64,000 nt of DNA. Source: Microstegium vimineum (Eukaryota; Streptophyta; Magnoliopsida; Poales; Poaceae). The DNA lies in contig CM039137.1 of the NCBI GenBank assembly GCA_022036555.1, positions 7,070,319-7,134,318 on the forward strand, written 5' to 3'. The first letter of the stretch is position 1; each line of letters opens with the position of its first letter. A program made the translations under genes and the position numbers. The notes beneath the pieces were generated by a model. The model was given only the letters and a program-made list of their open reading frames with translations, was not told the origin of the DNA and did not search any database. Positions 1 to 13,194 of the stretch are shown here, in pieces.

Positions 1-345
1 ATATGAACCACATCAGCAGCAGCCCGGGTGTTAAAGACTGCACACGTATTGCGAAGGTGCCGATGAACCAGAGCTCTACAGGTGAGAAACAAGGTCTCGC
101 CCTCCTACCAGAATCAACAAAACCGGAACAAGATCAAAGACACACTCCATCGCCCGCATGGTTTCGCTCGAAACCACATCAAAGCACAGCATCCAATCTG
201 GGACAGACCGACGACATTTCCACCTAATCGAAACCTGAACAACCTAGCGGATCGATCGGAAGACCGCGCAACATAAGAACAAGAAACGAACACTGTGGGC
301 CTGTGTCCACAATCACATCCACGCGGACGCGGAGGATCCCTCTTA

Positions 346-1800
<1,455 letters not shown>

Positions 1801-1920
1801 GCACAGTTTACTACAGTCATAGGCACCGGGAAGATTTCGACAACGGTGCCTTCGCTCTTTAAATCGCCGGGCCGAGTTGGAGATCAGAAACATTAAAAAC
1901 CAGAAAAGTGTGAACCTTTA

Positions 1921-2125
1921 GGGCACTCACAATGTAGACTTTATCATAGAGTATAAACCTATTTATTACCTTGAATATTATGGACTTAGAGTCTAAATAA
2001 GACTTGAAGTTTTATTTTTTCATCATCTTTTTCAATAAATATACTGCCACATCAGCAAAATGTCATAAATAAATAGTAATAAATGGTCTTGGACTCTATG
2101 ATAGAGTCTTACATTATGAGTGTCC
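1921..2125. mobile_element. Tourist-like MITE with TTA target duplication
   Basis: The ends form a terminal inverted repeat of about 32 bp: left GGGCACTCACAATGTAGACT, and the reverse complement of the right end is GGACACTCATAATGTAAGAC, both followed by TATCATAGAGT. The element is flanked by TTA at 1918-1920 and 2126-2128. A three-base TTA duplication and a short AT-rich non-coding body (205 bp) fit PIF/Harbinger-derived Tourist MITEs. Confidence 0.85.
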
Positions 2126-2368
2126 TTATTGCGTAGAATAGTACAATTGAGACTCACAACTGTACTATTCAACTTGAGAGAGATCGTCTTCTAGAGTACG
2201 CGCGAGGCTAGCGATTCTAGAGTCAGTAGCGTTTTCTTCTATGTCCTTATCGGTCAATGAAATTTCTCCTAGTATGTCTAATTTAGAACCTATTGGGGAC
2301 GCCCTAAATAACAGAGATTGTCCTTACAAAGCAAGTGATGTTCAGTAACAATAGAAAGACTTTACTTA

Positions 2369-2562
2369 GGTCATCTTCAATGTAAGTTTCATAGCTCAGT
2401 TTCCAACACTGTCTGTTTTGATAACAGTGCAGGAGACTTCTATCCTCATAAAACTCTCTCTACTTCCATGAAACTCTCATCATCTCTCTCTTCACCAGTA
2501 CGGTGTCACATCATCGTATTTAATGCTCATGAAACTTTGATAAAACTCCATTGAAATTGGCC
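2369..2562. mobile_element. Tourist-like MITE (GGTCATCTTCAATG ends)
   Basis: The left end GGTCATCTTCAATGTAAGTTT matches the reverse complement of the right end (GGCCAATTTCAATGGAGTTTT) at most positions. TTA flanks both sides (2366-2368 and 2563-2565). The interior carries repeated AAACTCTC and CATGAAACT words and no coding. The family is different from the MITE at 1921 although the target duplication is the same. Confidence 0.8.
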
Positions 2563-3335
2563 TTACCGAACGAGTGGCTTAATTAAAAGTCAGGCCACGA
2601 GATGTGCAAGAACAGCTTGGTCTCATTGGCTGCCTTGATTGGTTCACTCAGATGGCAAAGGTTAGCATACCGACATGAACTCTGTTCGGTTGGTACAAAA
2701 TTCACTTAATTTTGGATGATTAAATAGTGTTTTGTGAAAGGGAATAAGCTAAAACAAATTGGAAGTAGTTGTGACCAAAGCCATGTTAACACGTTGCACG
2801 AGTGACGACACTTGTAGATTTCTGTTGTTTGTTGCATTTGATGTGCAAGGCAAAAGGGCTGGCAAAAAGCATCAATAATTGAAGAGAAGGATTTAGTGAC
2901 GAGACACGAATACGAGAATAAAATGATCCAATCCAGATGTGCAATCCTCAGAGGCGGGTGGGGTGATAGCAAGGACAAGGACCGTATACAAATTCCCACT
3001 GAAAAAAGAAAGCTAACATATGCTCGCCACAATGCAAAGCTTTTTCACCGCTTAGATCTGCAACTGTGCAGGAAAATCTTTACCTTTTGTCGCTGTCGAC
3101 ATCTTGCAATTTGGGGACATACGTACAAAATCACATGCAGCTTGGTATTACTTAACTCTGAGCTGACAGTTACTTCGTGATATATTTCGATGAAATTTCA
3201 TGTCCATAACTTAGTATGCGATATCATGGTCGCGCTCTTAAAGGAACTTGCAAAAATTAGGAGGGTCATCCTGTTCGGTATTCACTATTCACAGCCTTAC
3301 AAAATTGCCATTCTTGTTCATGGTTTGGTCCCGAC
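2563..3335. other. Intergenic, no recognisable feature
   Basis: AT-rich sequence with short open frames on both strands (for example 2706-3032 minus and 2896-3180 plus) that show no domain, no codon bias and no convincing splice sites. I see nothing to annotate here. Confidence 0.4.
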
Positions 3336-3506
3336 CTGATCAAACAAGTCGTTCGTTGGGATGACAGGAACAAGGTAATTCCCAAAGAGGGAATCGAAGC
3401 TTTTATAGGTTCCAAGGCATCCCTCATGCTGCGCTTGAAGGACGGCAAATCTCTTTGCCTCTCTAACTTTGTTGAGATCAACTCTCGCTGGCAGCGAACC
3501 CGGAAT
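3336..3506 (-). CDS. Candidate internal exon of an unrecognised gene, or exon relic
   Basis: On the minus strand a pyrimidine-rich TTTTGCAG acceptor ends at 3507, and a CAG|GTCGGG donor follows 3336. The segment between is 171 bp, open in phase 0, and encodes 57 residues. It contains the stretches VDLNKVREAKRFAVLQAQHE and GCLGTYKSFDSLFGNYLVPV, which look like a conserved domain, but I do not recognise the family. The neighbouring frame is also open, which lowers certainty. If the middle assembly piece is mis-oriented, this exon may belong to the gene whose first exon candidate lies at 5178-5265 on the same strand. A direct join of those two is out of phase (2 against 0), so further exons would be needed. 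Confidence 0.3.
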
Positions 3507-3836
3507 CTGCAAAAGCGTTGTTCACATCAAGAAAGGACGTTACCGAATATCAAGAAACAGGAAAGAAAGCGGCCATTGCCAAATGGACGTGTCAGGGCAT
3601 ACGATGAGTTGGAAGATGCTACCGACTTGTCCTTATCTAGGGTAACTTGAGAAGGCCTGGTCCTGTGCTCCAGAGAACAAGATAAATTATGCAATAGGCA
3701 ACACAATAGTTGTACAGTTACTGGCTGCTTGTGATTGGTAACTGTTAAATAAATGACTACTACAATACATTTGGCTGGTACTATCACGACGTCAAATCAT
3801 CAACTAAATCATTGGTGCCATTTGTAGCCCACTCGA

Positions 3837-4248
3837 GTAGTTAATGTATTCACAGTAACAATTGATTAAAAAAGACATTGGATACGAAGTTCAATAACAG
3901 AATAACTTTTTTTTGTCTTGACTGAGTGAGAAGTACAAACCTATTTGACTTGGCATAGCTATATGAGAAGGAACTACAGAGCAAGAATGTAATTGCTCTA
4001 TGATTTCCTTTTCTTATTTTTAGGCTATTTTAAGATATGCAAGTAGTTAATGTATTAACAGTAACAGTTGATTAATAAAACACATCTGATGTGAAGTTTG
4101 ATAACAGAATAACTTTTTTTTGTCTTGACTGAGTGAGAAGCACAAACCTATTTGGCTCGGCATAGCTATCTGAGAAGGAACTACAGAGCAAGAATGTAAT
4201 TGCTCTATGATTTCCTTTTCTTATTTTAGGCTATATTAAGATATGCCC
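3837..4248. repeat. Tandem duplication of a 206-bp unit
   Basis: Unit 1 (3837-4042) and unit 2 (4043-4248) both run from GTAGTTAATGTATT to AAGATATGC, sharing AATAACTTTTTTTTGTCTTG and GCAAGAATGTAATTGCTCTA. They differ by scattered substitutions, so the duplication is not recent. A short third relic, around 4355-4392, repeats the word AAACCTATTTGAGTTGCACAGC found in both units as AAACCTATTTG(A/G)CT(T/C)GGCATAGC. No coding is visible. Confidence 0.85.
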
Positions 4249-4562
4249 TCCAGATAACCTAATACTGATACTTAAATTTGCACACGCAATGGAAAGTTAA
4301 CTGACAGGATAGATGGTTCTGGTTCAACAGATTAATGAGGATAATGACTAAAGAAGAAGCAGAAACCTATTTGAGTTGCACAGCACAGTCCTTAATGATC
4401 TATGGAAGACAAAATTGGATGTTCTTTGTTTTTTTTAGTTTATGTATATGCTATACTACAGTCTACAGAGTTCAATCCACAATTGGAGCAACAATGGACA
4501 CCTTTTCCTGGCAACAAACAGTGTTGCACAAGCAGTCAAGCAGAGTATTCAAATCCTGCTTG

Positions 4563-4624
4563 ACTCTTCAGGTACAGGAGGATCATGCAATGCTTTACTC
4601 TTCAGGTACAGGAGGATCATGCAA
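4563..4624. repeat. 34-bp period short tandem duplication
   Basis: ACTCTTCAGGTACAGGAGGA followed by TCATGCAA occurs at 4563-4590 and again at 4597-4624, separated by six bases. The rest of 4249-5124 holds no gene that I can support; the open frames at 4335-4697 and 4669-4953 have no recognisable product. Confidence 0.7.
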
Positions 4625-5177
4625 GGGTCTGAAAAAGGAAATCACTAGGACCATGAGTATTACACTAATTGAAACCACCCGTCCCCCGGGTGAATAATGC
4701 ACTGTTCTTCTTCATACATGTGCTCACAAATCACCGAGTACCACCTATGCTACTCTGCTACGGCGATGCCCTAGCAGGTGCAGGCATATTGGCAGAAATG
4801 CAAAAGGAAGGTTCCATACGAATATGGAGGCTTTTTGCCGTAATACGGAAGATCACACGCACATTGCCACACTCCAAAGCGTCTTTTGAAGAACACCAAA
4901 ACCTAACGTATGAGGATGCCCACGAGATGCCTAGGACGGAACCTCTCCACTAGCTAAGACGGAACCTACAGGTATAGCCATCTACCCACTCCACTAGCTA
5001 GGAGTCTAGGACGGAACCTCTCCCATCCACTCATCGAAACTAGAAGGGCAGCGCAGCTCATTCGGACAGAATCAGGCATGGGCGTCCACTAAATCAGAGC
5101 GTTGGGAGCACGTAGCAGTCGCTACAAAAATAGCTAGGAATCTCGCGAGAGTTTGGGAGGGTGATCAAAACTGGTAC

Positions 5178-5265
5178 CTCCTAGGCGGCTCGATCTTTCG
5201 CCGCTTTGGTGGCGGCGGCGGCGGCGCCGACGCCGGGGAGGCAGGGTCAGACCCTCGGCCGCCAT
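5178..5265 (-). CDS. Candidate first exon of an unrecognised gene (left copy)
   Basis: An ATG at 5265-5263 opens a short Pro-rich and basic peptide (PPPPPPKRRKIEPPRR in the intact copy) ending at a GAG|GTACC donor at 5178. This copy has CCC at 5252-5254 where the right copy has one more base, so the frame is broken here. KRRKIEPP looks like a nuclear localisation signal. The intact copy is at 60487-60575. The exon reads leftward, into sequence present only on this side. Confidence 0.35.
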
Positions 5266-7106
5266 GACACGACTCCTTCGGTTTCCGGTTGCTCGCAGGG
5301 TTAGTAGCCCAGTTCGTTTTCCTTAACGCTTGCTTGGTAGTACAATTGGGCTGAAAGGGGAGACCTTTCCGAGCCCAGGATAAACCCATTATAAAGATAA
5401 ACCCACTATAAACTTTTCAGTTTCTTGTGGAACCTTTGCCATTCTGGCCCAGCAAATTCTAGCGAAGCAACGGTAGGGCTCGTCGCATTTCCAACTCCAG
5501 AGTGCGTAGGGAATCTTTATTTTCCGAAATCATGTGCTCATCGTGCCATTATGTCCGGAAAGCACGAAATTTTGATCGACTTATTGGCGTACGACACTGT
5601 ATCGACACCTCTGCTTTTTGGGGGGTCGTTCTCCGTGCACCGTGCATCGTGCACCGGTTGTCGACGCCGATGTCCTGAATGCCTTGTCAGGTGTCCACAT
5701 TTACACCTTTGTCGTTTCGTAGTCAGATGAACGGTCTCCTTTCAGGTACCCGATCCCCAACTTGTGTTTATCGTAACGATGCACCGCTGATCGGTTCATC
5801 AGCTCTTGCTCAACCAGACCATCGCATCGGTCCATAATCTATAGTATTTGACAAATCGCGAGTGCACCGGATGCCTTTACTAAAGAACTAGCGACCACCT
5901 GACGTGTAACTGACAGGCAGGAATGATGCAGCGGCTTCGGTTCCGGGATTCTGTTTCGTGCAGTTTACACAAGTTCTTACGATTTCTGACGTCGACCCGT
6001 CCTGCGCTCGTCCAACCTTTTAACGGTACGACCGCCCGTCGATCAGAAGCAGCTCGCGCTGCCGGAGGCCAGAGCTAACTGATGAAGCGCAGGCGCGGCC
6101 TCGGGACGCCGAGCGGCACCGGCTAGGGCGTCGGCACATGGAGCACGTCGCGCGTCGCACCGCCTGCGGCCTGCCTGCCTGTCCGCTGCCGCTCCGGCGT
6201 CCTAGCGCACTGCGCACGCACATGACGCGTGCACGTCGCATACATGCAGCTAGCTTCCTGCTAGCAGAGACTAGGAGGCCAAGCAGCTAGAGAGCCTCAA
6301 TCGAGGCATTCCTGGCATGATTAATTGCATCTTTCAGTGGCGTTACTGTGGCTGCTTCCGTTTCTGTGTTTTCGTTCCCTCTGCATCTGTGCTTCATCAG
6401 CCTTGCCGGAACGAGCAGCGACCAGCGAGCACAGGTGGATCAGAGATTTCTATCGTAGGGCCTCGTTAATATTGAGAAACGGAGCTGATGCCGGTCCCTG
6501 ATCCTGTTCCTTTCCCTACCCGCAGCAGATGAGACATGAAAAAGTTGTAGATGATCTCTCGTCTCCCTTCCCAATAGCACAATAGATGAACACACGAGAG
6601 TCAATATTGTGGAACTTGTATTCTCTTATTCATTATAGACGGGTATATGTTCCTTTATATAGTTTTAACTCTTCAGGGGTATATTTGGTATGAGCCCACA
6701 ATTATGTATAGGGTTATTGTTTCCCAACACTCCCCCTTGGGTGAATACCGCGATCAACTCATGTCTCATTAAAACTCCTAAAAACCCCGTGGGAAAAATA
6801 TGGAGAAAAAGTACATAGTGCCGCTAGATGTATTGCACTTGTTGCCTCATTAAAAACCATTATGAGAAACTTCTGAAAAACTTATTTATGGAAAAAAGAG
6901 TACAATAGTTGTCTTCAAGACATTTTATAACCTTCAGGATTATAAATTTCAGGATCTTCTGGACCCAGTTTCAAGGGCAATTCAGGGGTGATCTCCCCTA
7001 AACTTTGCAAGTCTCTCAGTCGTCTAATACCAATATCATGGATACATTTTCTGAATGAAGTGGCTGGTAAAGACTTAGTGAACAAATCTGCTAGATTGTC
7101 ACATGA

Positions 7107-10100
7107 CTAGACTTTCAAGATATTTATCTCACCCTGCTTCTGGAGTTCGTGAGTATAGAAAAATTTAGGAGATATATGCTTAGTCATATTACTCTTAATA
7201 TAACCCGTTTGTATTTGTGCAACACATGCTGCATTATCCTCATAAATAATAGTGGGTGTATCAACGGTACTAAGACCACATGACTTCTGGACATGATTAG
7301 TCATCCGTCGCAGCCAAGCACATTCACGTGCGGCTTCATATAGCGCAATAACCTCTGAGTGGTTTGTAGACGTTGCTACCAAGATTTGTTTGCAAGATGT
7401 CCACGATATAGCAGTACCACCACAGAGAAACACAAAACCAGTTTGAGATCTTGCATTATGCGGATCAGACAAATATCCAGCATCTGCATAGCCAACCAAT
7501 CTTAGGTCCTTATTCTTCGGGAAATATAGACCGAGATCTTGGGTGCCATTCAGATATCTAAGTATTGTCTTAACGCCTACCCAATGTCTTTTGGTCGGGT
7601 TTGCACTATGACGAGCTAACAAATTAACTGCAAATGCAATATCAGGCCTGGTGCAATTTGCAAGATACGTTAGTGCTCCAATAGCACTCAAATATGGAAC
7701 TTCAGGTCCTAACGTCTTCTCATCATCACTTTTCGGTCTAAATGGGTCTTTGTCCTCCTCAAGTGATCTGACAACCATCGGGGTTTTCACGGGATGAGCC
7801 TTTGATATATTAAATCTTTCTAAAACCTTTTTCGCATAGGTAGATTGATGTACAAAAATTCCTCCAGGGAGATGCTCGATCTGCAGGCCTAAGCAAAACT
7901 TGGTTCTACCCAAGTCTTTCATTTCAAACTCCGCCTTAAGGTAGGTGCTTGCCTCCTCAATATCATCTTCACAGCCGATGATATTTAAGTCATCAACATA
8001 GACTGAGATTATACAAAAACTCTTCTGGGACTTTCTAATAAATACACAAAGTGAATCAGTATCATTAACATATCCCTTCTTTAGGAGGAATTCACTTAGC
8101 CGATTGTACCAAATCCGGCCAGACTGTTTAAACCCATATAGTGCCCTCTGCAACTTGACACTATACATATTGCGATTTGTTTTAGATTCCGGAATTTTCA
8201 GTCCATCTGGGACTTTCATATATATATATCTGAATCCAGCGACCCATAAAGATATGCGGTCACAACATCCATCATCTACATTTTCAAGTTTAAACCTCCT
8301 ACCATAGATATTAAATATCGGAACGTTATGCCACTCATAACTGGAGAATAAGTTTCATCATAATCGATGTCGGGTCTCTGTGTGAACCCTTGTGCTACAA
8401 GCCTCGCTTTGTATCTCACCACCACATTGTTATCATCTCTCTTTCGAACAAATACCCATTTGTATCCTACAGGGAATACTTTGGGGGGCGTGCGGGTGAC
8501 TGACCCGAATACTTGCCTCTTAGAAAGCGAGCGCAATTCCGTCTCTATTGCTTCTTTCCATTTGACCCAATCTGAGCACTTTCGGCACTCTGCCATGGAC
8601 TTTGGTTCAGGATCCTCATTAATCGCGCCCGCGATCTTAGAGACGAAATTAATGTCGACATCTGTAGTCTTTCTGTTATAAAGTTCTCCAGATTCAATAT
8701 AATTTATGGCAATTTCTTCAATTGAATCATTTAGCTCGTCGTGATTTCCCAAATGACTCGAGCCTGGTTGTTCCGTTATCCTTGTGCTATTATTTGTATT
8801 TGTGCGCACATTTGCACTAGGACTCTCATCTTCAGGATGTGTCACTGCTGGGACGACTGAATGGGAGTGTAATGCGTTCTCTCTAACACCTTGCTTTTGC
8901 GAGCGTCCCCGCTTAGCTCGTGCCGAGTCATCCGGATCTCTCCCCCTTTTCCTATGATTGGGGATTTGAGAAGAGTTCATGCCCTCCAGGGGTATTTCCA
9001 CTCTTTCCGGTGCATTAGCCGCAGGAATATACGATTTTGACACTCCTCTTATATCAGTAAAAGCATCTGGTAGATTATTTGCTAATTGTTGTAGGTTTAC
9101 TATTCTTTGAACTTCAAGTTCAGTATCTTTAGTGCGTGGATCAAGTGATTGAATGCTACAGGCAGTCCAATTTATTTTCTGGCATTCTTTATTATTAAGG
9201 TACAATCCTCCCCTAATGCCGGAAAATGCTCTTCATCGAAGATGCTATCAGCGTACCGAGCTGTAAACAAATCCCCGGTTTTAGGCTCTAAATATTTGAT
9301 TATGGACGGAGAGTCATAACCTACATATATCCCCAACTTCCGGTGAGGTCCCATAGTTGTACGCTGGGGTGGTGATATCGGCACATATACAGCACAACCG
9401 AATTTTCGCAGATGGGAAATCATTGGTTGTTGTCCACGCGCTAATTGATGGGGAGAAGCAGAGTGATGCAGATGACCTATATTGGATTAAGGCAGCAGCG
9501 TGTAGCACTGCGTGTCCCCAACAACTGGTTGGGAGTCTGCTATCTTGTAGAAGAGGTCTGGCAATTAATTTTATTCTTTTTATTAACGATTCAGCAAGCC
9601 ATTTTGTGTGTGCACATGGGGAACAAAATGCTCTACATTTATGTCCAAAGCAAGACAATAATCATTAAATGTTTTTGAGGTAAACTCTCCAGCATTATCC
9701 ATTCTGATTCCTTTTATGCGGTTCTCCGGGAAACTAGCACGCAATCGAATGATTTGGGCAATAAGTTTTGCAAAAGCGTGGTTCCGCGTAGACAACAGGC
9801 ATACGTGGCTCCACCGAGTAGAAGCATCTATAAGCACCATGAAGTACCTAAAAGGCCCCGACAGGGGTGAATAGGACCACAAATGTCACCTTGGATTCTC
9901 TCTAGAAAGCCAAGAGACTCGACATTTATCTTCAGGTAAGAGGGCTTAGTGATTAATTTTCCTTTAGCACAAGACACGCATAGAAAGTCTTTAGGAATTT
10001 GTGTGGTTTTAATCCCATGACCAACAGATCCATTTATGATGTTCCGCATCATCCTTAATCCAGGGTGTCCGAGTCTTTCATGCCAGATCGTAAAAGACTC

Positions 10101-10533
10101 AGGATTTTTAAATATAGTTGACATCGCAATATATTCTTGAGGTGGCTTAATTTTTGTGTTAGTATATTCCAGAGGAGGTGTCTGGCGCTTTCTCTACCAC
10201 TTTTGTCTCACATTCATCCGCCGCCGTGATGTTGAGGTATTCAGCACCATTCTCACAAGCAGTTGAAATGTGGTAGCCATTACGACGAATGTCTTTGAAT
10301 GTGAGGAGAGTACGTACAACTCCCGGGTACAAGAATGCTTCTTCTATAAAGATGCTAGTATTATTAGGGAGTACGACCACGGCTCTACCGGAGCCTACAA
10401 CGTGGCCGTTGCGACCAACAATCGTGGTAATATTTTCAGTCTTTTTCTGCGGTGTCTGCAAATATTTTGTCTCTCGAAGTATTGAATTTGTGGCAGCGCT
10501 ATCAACCAGGCAATATTCTTCTTCAGGCTCCAT
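7107..10533 (-). pseudogene. Copia pol, left copy, broken by frameshifts
   Basis: Domain order on the minus strand is protease (DSAATNS), GAG-pre-integrase (HERLGHPG with C..C), integrase (Asp/Asp/Glu), reverse transcriptase (YVDD) and RNase H, which is the Copia order. Compared with the right copy there is one base fewer in four G/C runs (for example 9210-9213, 9599-9600 and 9864-9867; the fourth lies outside pol at 5252-5254) and an extra T near 10159-10160, so the integrase region falls into several frames. By contrast the RT/RNase H part is longer-open here (7107-8219, 370 codons), because GGG at 7744-7746 is one base longer than the matching run in the right copy. Stops shared with the right copy are real decay. 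Confidence 0.85.
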
Positions 10534-11280
10534 GAAAAATACGACTCTTGTTCTATTATTAAATAGAGTACTAATTTAATCCCTCATGCATTTAACTAAT
10601 ATAGCAATCAGATTAAAAATAGCAGGTAATAGAACAATAGAAAACTGATTAAAAATAATGCTATCAATCAAAACTTACACGCCAAGAGTTTTATCCTAAT
10701 AAAATCATAAAGTTGCTCAACAAGAGCATTATTACACCACGATCACACATACTTTAATTATTTTGCTGAAAATAAATCACACTGGCTAATAGGTAAAACA
10801 AATGACTAATGACTTATTATTTAGTCTACTCGCGTCAAGTAGATCCTCTTCATCGAGGTCAAAATCATCATCACTAGTATAGGCATGATTGTCGGTGGCG
10901 TTACTATCAACATCCATAGTTGCTGATTCAAGCTTCTCCTTAGGCTCAGATGGCTCCGGAAGGTGTAGTCCACTTGTAGCATCTATATTTGCTTGGACGA
11001 AGTGTACCTCCGAATTTTGGCGCTTCTTCTACTCTTGATATAACTCAATCAAATGTGGCTCGGCATTGAAGTACGGGACCAATGTTCTGGGATCCACAAC
11101 GGAAACAACCCGATTGGGTTTTTCCCCCACTTGCATCAAACTTTAAGCCCTTCTGGGGCTTGTCATTGCCATTGCCATTTTGGCTTCTTGCCTCTTGTTC
11201 GCATGCTTCTTAAATTTCCCCCTTTTTGCGTCGGTGTGACCATGAAACATTTGGCCCTTGTTTCTAAACGGACCCTTATG

Positions 11281-11799
11281 TCGGGTAAAGAAGGTAAGGG
11301 GTACCCTAAACCCTTCGATAAATTAACGCTAAACATAGCAACTATTTTTAAGACGGACCGGCCCATGCTCAAGTCAGTAAGTAAGACCCCACTAGGCCCC
11401 TACACCGCTATGGCAACCAGCGGGGGCCGGCCCATCACGAAAAGAACGGACAGGGGCCGAACGAACACCCCCCCCGTCTCCACCCGCGCCGAATAACGGC
11501 GAGGGGGCGAACGACCCCCCAACCTCCCCCCGACGTCAAAAAAGGGCGGCCGAGGGTCGAACGAACGACCCCCCAGTCCTACCTCGACACCGGGGGACGG
11601 CGGGGGCGAGGGAATGACCCCCCGCCTGTACTTTTAACCCTCCAAAACCGCCTTGCCCGACCTACTCGACGCCAGTGACGGACCCGGGGCGGACGAAGAA
11701 CCCCCCACGGGGAGGCCGATCACCCAATGCTCCCCCGGGATGGGTTAAATTTAAAACCGCCCAACGTCTGGGGCCCGGTCCGAGCAAAACCAACAACTC
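11281..11799 (-). mobile_element. Fragment of nested solo LTR, low-quality consensus
   Basis: This matches the terminal part of the solo LTR at 53129-54473 in reverse complement. It begins TGTCGGGTA at 11281 and runs into the gap. Many homopolymer losses and C-run expansions distinguish it from the clean copy (for example runs of six to eight C at 11468-11475 and 11513-11519). I read these as sequencing or consensus error, not biology. Confidence 0.75.
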
Positions 11800-11899
11800 N
11801 NNNNNNNNNNNNNNNNNNNNNNNNNNNNNNNNNNNNNNNNNNNNNNNNNNNNNNNNNNNNNNNNNNNNNNNNNNNNNNNNNNNNNNNNNNNNNNNNNNN
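11800..11899. other. Assembly gap, 100 N
   Basis: Exactly 100 N, the conventional placeholder for a gap of unknown size. Sequence on the two sides is unrelated as far as I can see. Confidence 0.98.
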
Positions 11900-12141
11900 G
11901 ACTGCTGCGATGGAAAAAAAAAATTGGACTGAGTGGTTTTCGCTTTCTTTTCCATCTTTGCTCAGGAGCATCGAAGATGTGATTGGGCTTGGGCCGAAGG
12001 CTTCCCTGCATCAGCTTTTATGGTCTAGATTCTGTGAGCTGCACTGCACTTCATGGCCTGCTCTGCAAAGAGTCGGCATCAGCTTCATCTATACATTTCT
12101 CAAAATAAGGAGTCAAGGGAGACAAAAAGAAGGTATGTTTA
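11900..12141. other. Unique sequence after the gap
   Basis: No gene is supported in this short stretch. The open frame that runs through the gap and on to 12335 is fortuitous. Confidence 0.4.
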
Positions 12142-12327
12142 GGGCTTGTTTGGGACTGCTCCGCTTCATATTTTTCAGCTCTGCTCCACATTTTTTAGCC
12201 AAACGGTTTCAGCTCCACGCACACAGCTCCAGAAAAAAAGGTGAAGTTATGAGAGCACCTAAAGAGGTGCTCCACAAAAACATAGAGTTTGTGGAGCAGA
12301 GTCCGTGGAGCAGTCCCAAACAGACCC
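12142..12327. mobile_element. Tourist-like MITE (GGGCTTGTTTGGGACTGCTCC ends)
   Basis: The left end GGGCTTGTTTGGGACTGCTC and the reverse complement of the right end GGGTCTGTTTGGGACTGCTC match at 18 of 20 positions. TTA flanks it at 12139-12141 and 12328-12330. The 186-bp body has no coding. The GTTTGG word and TTA duplication are the PIF/Harbinger-Tourist signature. Confidence 0.85.
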
Positions 12328-13194
12328 TTAAATGACAGAAAAAACAATTCATTTTCTCACACGAAGTCGTGTCTTTAGTTGGTGTTTGATATAGGTTCCG
12401 GTTGTTTCAAACAGCTTCAACTTCACTGACATATTCACTATAGCCCCATCATCAATAGTAATTATTGTACAATGAAAGTCTGTAAATCTGTGTGATTTCA
12501 TTTTGATAGTTGAATTTACCAAAAGAACCTACCAAGGTGTTTGTACCATGGTCTTCCACTCAATTCTTGTTACTCTATGATTAACCTGTCTTTGACATCT
12601 CTGATCTTCAACAAACTTTTTTCTAAGGAAGTTAATGCATGATGGATTGCATGTTTAAAGCGTGTGACCTCTGCGGCGTTGTCTTCACCCTCGGCTTGCA
12701 CCATCTACGGTCGGTGGATCCTACCTCCTCGTCTCGACCCCATCCTCCCCTTACCAATAGCAACGTGACACACCCGGCCACTTCCACTATATCATCTCCC
12801 ACCGCCGCAACGAGTGGCGTCCCCACCGCCCTGCCTAGCCATCGTCTCGCATGCCACACCACCGTATCACAATCATCCCCCTCCCCACCCAATCTCCTCC
12901 AACAGCCGCTCCGCTTGTGAATAGATATCCTTAATGCTAAAATATAACCCTTTATTCTTCCTCCAAAGCGAGCAGCACGCAGATGTCATATGGGGGCCAC
13001 GCGAGTGTACAAACACGTGACTCATCGCGTGATAGAGTTTGCGTTCTCCAAAGGACTGTTTCCTGAAAAGATAAATGGTTTGACGGATGGTTTCCATGCA
13101 TCATTTTTTTTATCCTAGGGCTGCATTTGACTGCTTGCGCTGCTACTGCGTCACATTGAGCCTGTTTAATTCCACACCGTGAGCCTTCAGTTCA
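12328..13194. other. Intergenic, no recognisable gene
   Basis: Contains a C-rich patch at 12660-12910 that gives open frames on both strands (12639-12920 plus, 12632-12892 minus) with no domain, no splice structure and no family resemblance. I do not call a gene. Confidence 0.4.

Larger units (their letters stand above)
5125..11799 (-). repeat. Left copy of a 6.7-kb inverted duplication (probable unmerged contig overlap)
   Basis: This stretch is the reverse complement of 53916-60628. It starts exactly where the right copy meets its N gap (60628) and ends exactly at its own N gap (11799 pairs with about 53916). The match covers non-TE flank (5125-6464), the TTAAC target duplication, the Copia 3' LTR and pol, part of gag, and the nested solo LTR. 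Over 5125 to about 11160 I saw only a handful of differences, nearly all one-base homopolymer changes. From about 11160 to 11799 the left copy loses and swaps bases frequently while staying alignable, as in a low-coverage contig end. Confidence 0.9.
6470..11799 (-). mobile_element. Copia LTR retrotransposon, left copy, cut by the N gap
   Basis: Reading on the minus strand, this holds the 3' LTR (6470-6729, 260 bp), its purine-rich tract at 6730-6741, the pol region (7107-10533), the 3' part of gag with its zinc knuckle near 11060-11100, and the beginning of the nested solo LTR (11281-11799). The target duplication GTTAA (TTAAC on the element strand) lies at 6465-6469. The 5' LTR is missing because the sequence stops at the gap. 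Nothing is unique to this copy compared with the element at 51428-59282 except small indels. Confidence 0.88.

Noticed and set aside
5425..5730. 101-codon frame with a perfect inverted copy at 60022-60327
   Set aside because: Its identity in both copies comes from the overlap duplication, not from selection. No domain.
6020..6241. 73-codon Arg/Ser-rich frame, also at 59511-59732
   Set aside because: GC-rich chance frame inside the duplicated flank.
7107..10533. A second, independent Copia insertion
   Set aside because: It shares target duplication, nested solo LTR and flanks with the right copy, so it is the same locus represented twice.
11413..11600. C-rich runs as a possible G-quadruplex or telomere-like array
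   Set aside because: The clean copy at 53916-54400 has far shorter runs, so these are consensus errors.
11662..12335. Open frames passing through the N gap
   Set aside because: They exist only because N was read as unknown residues.
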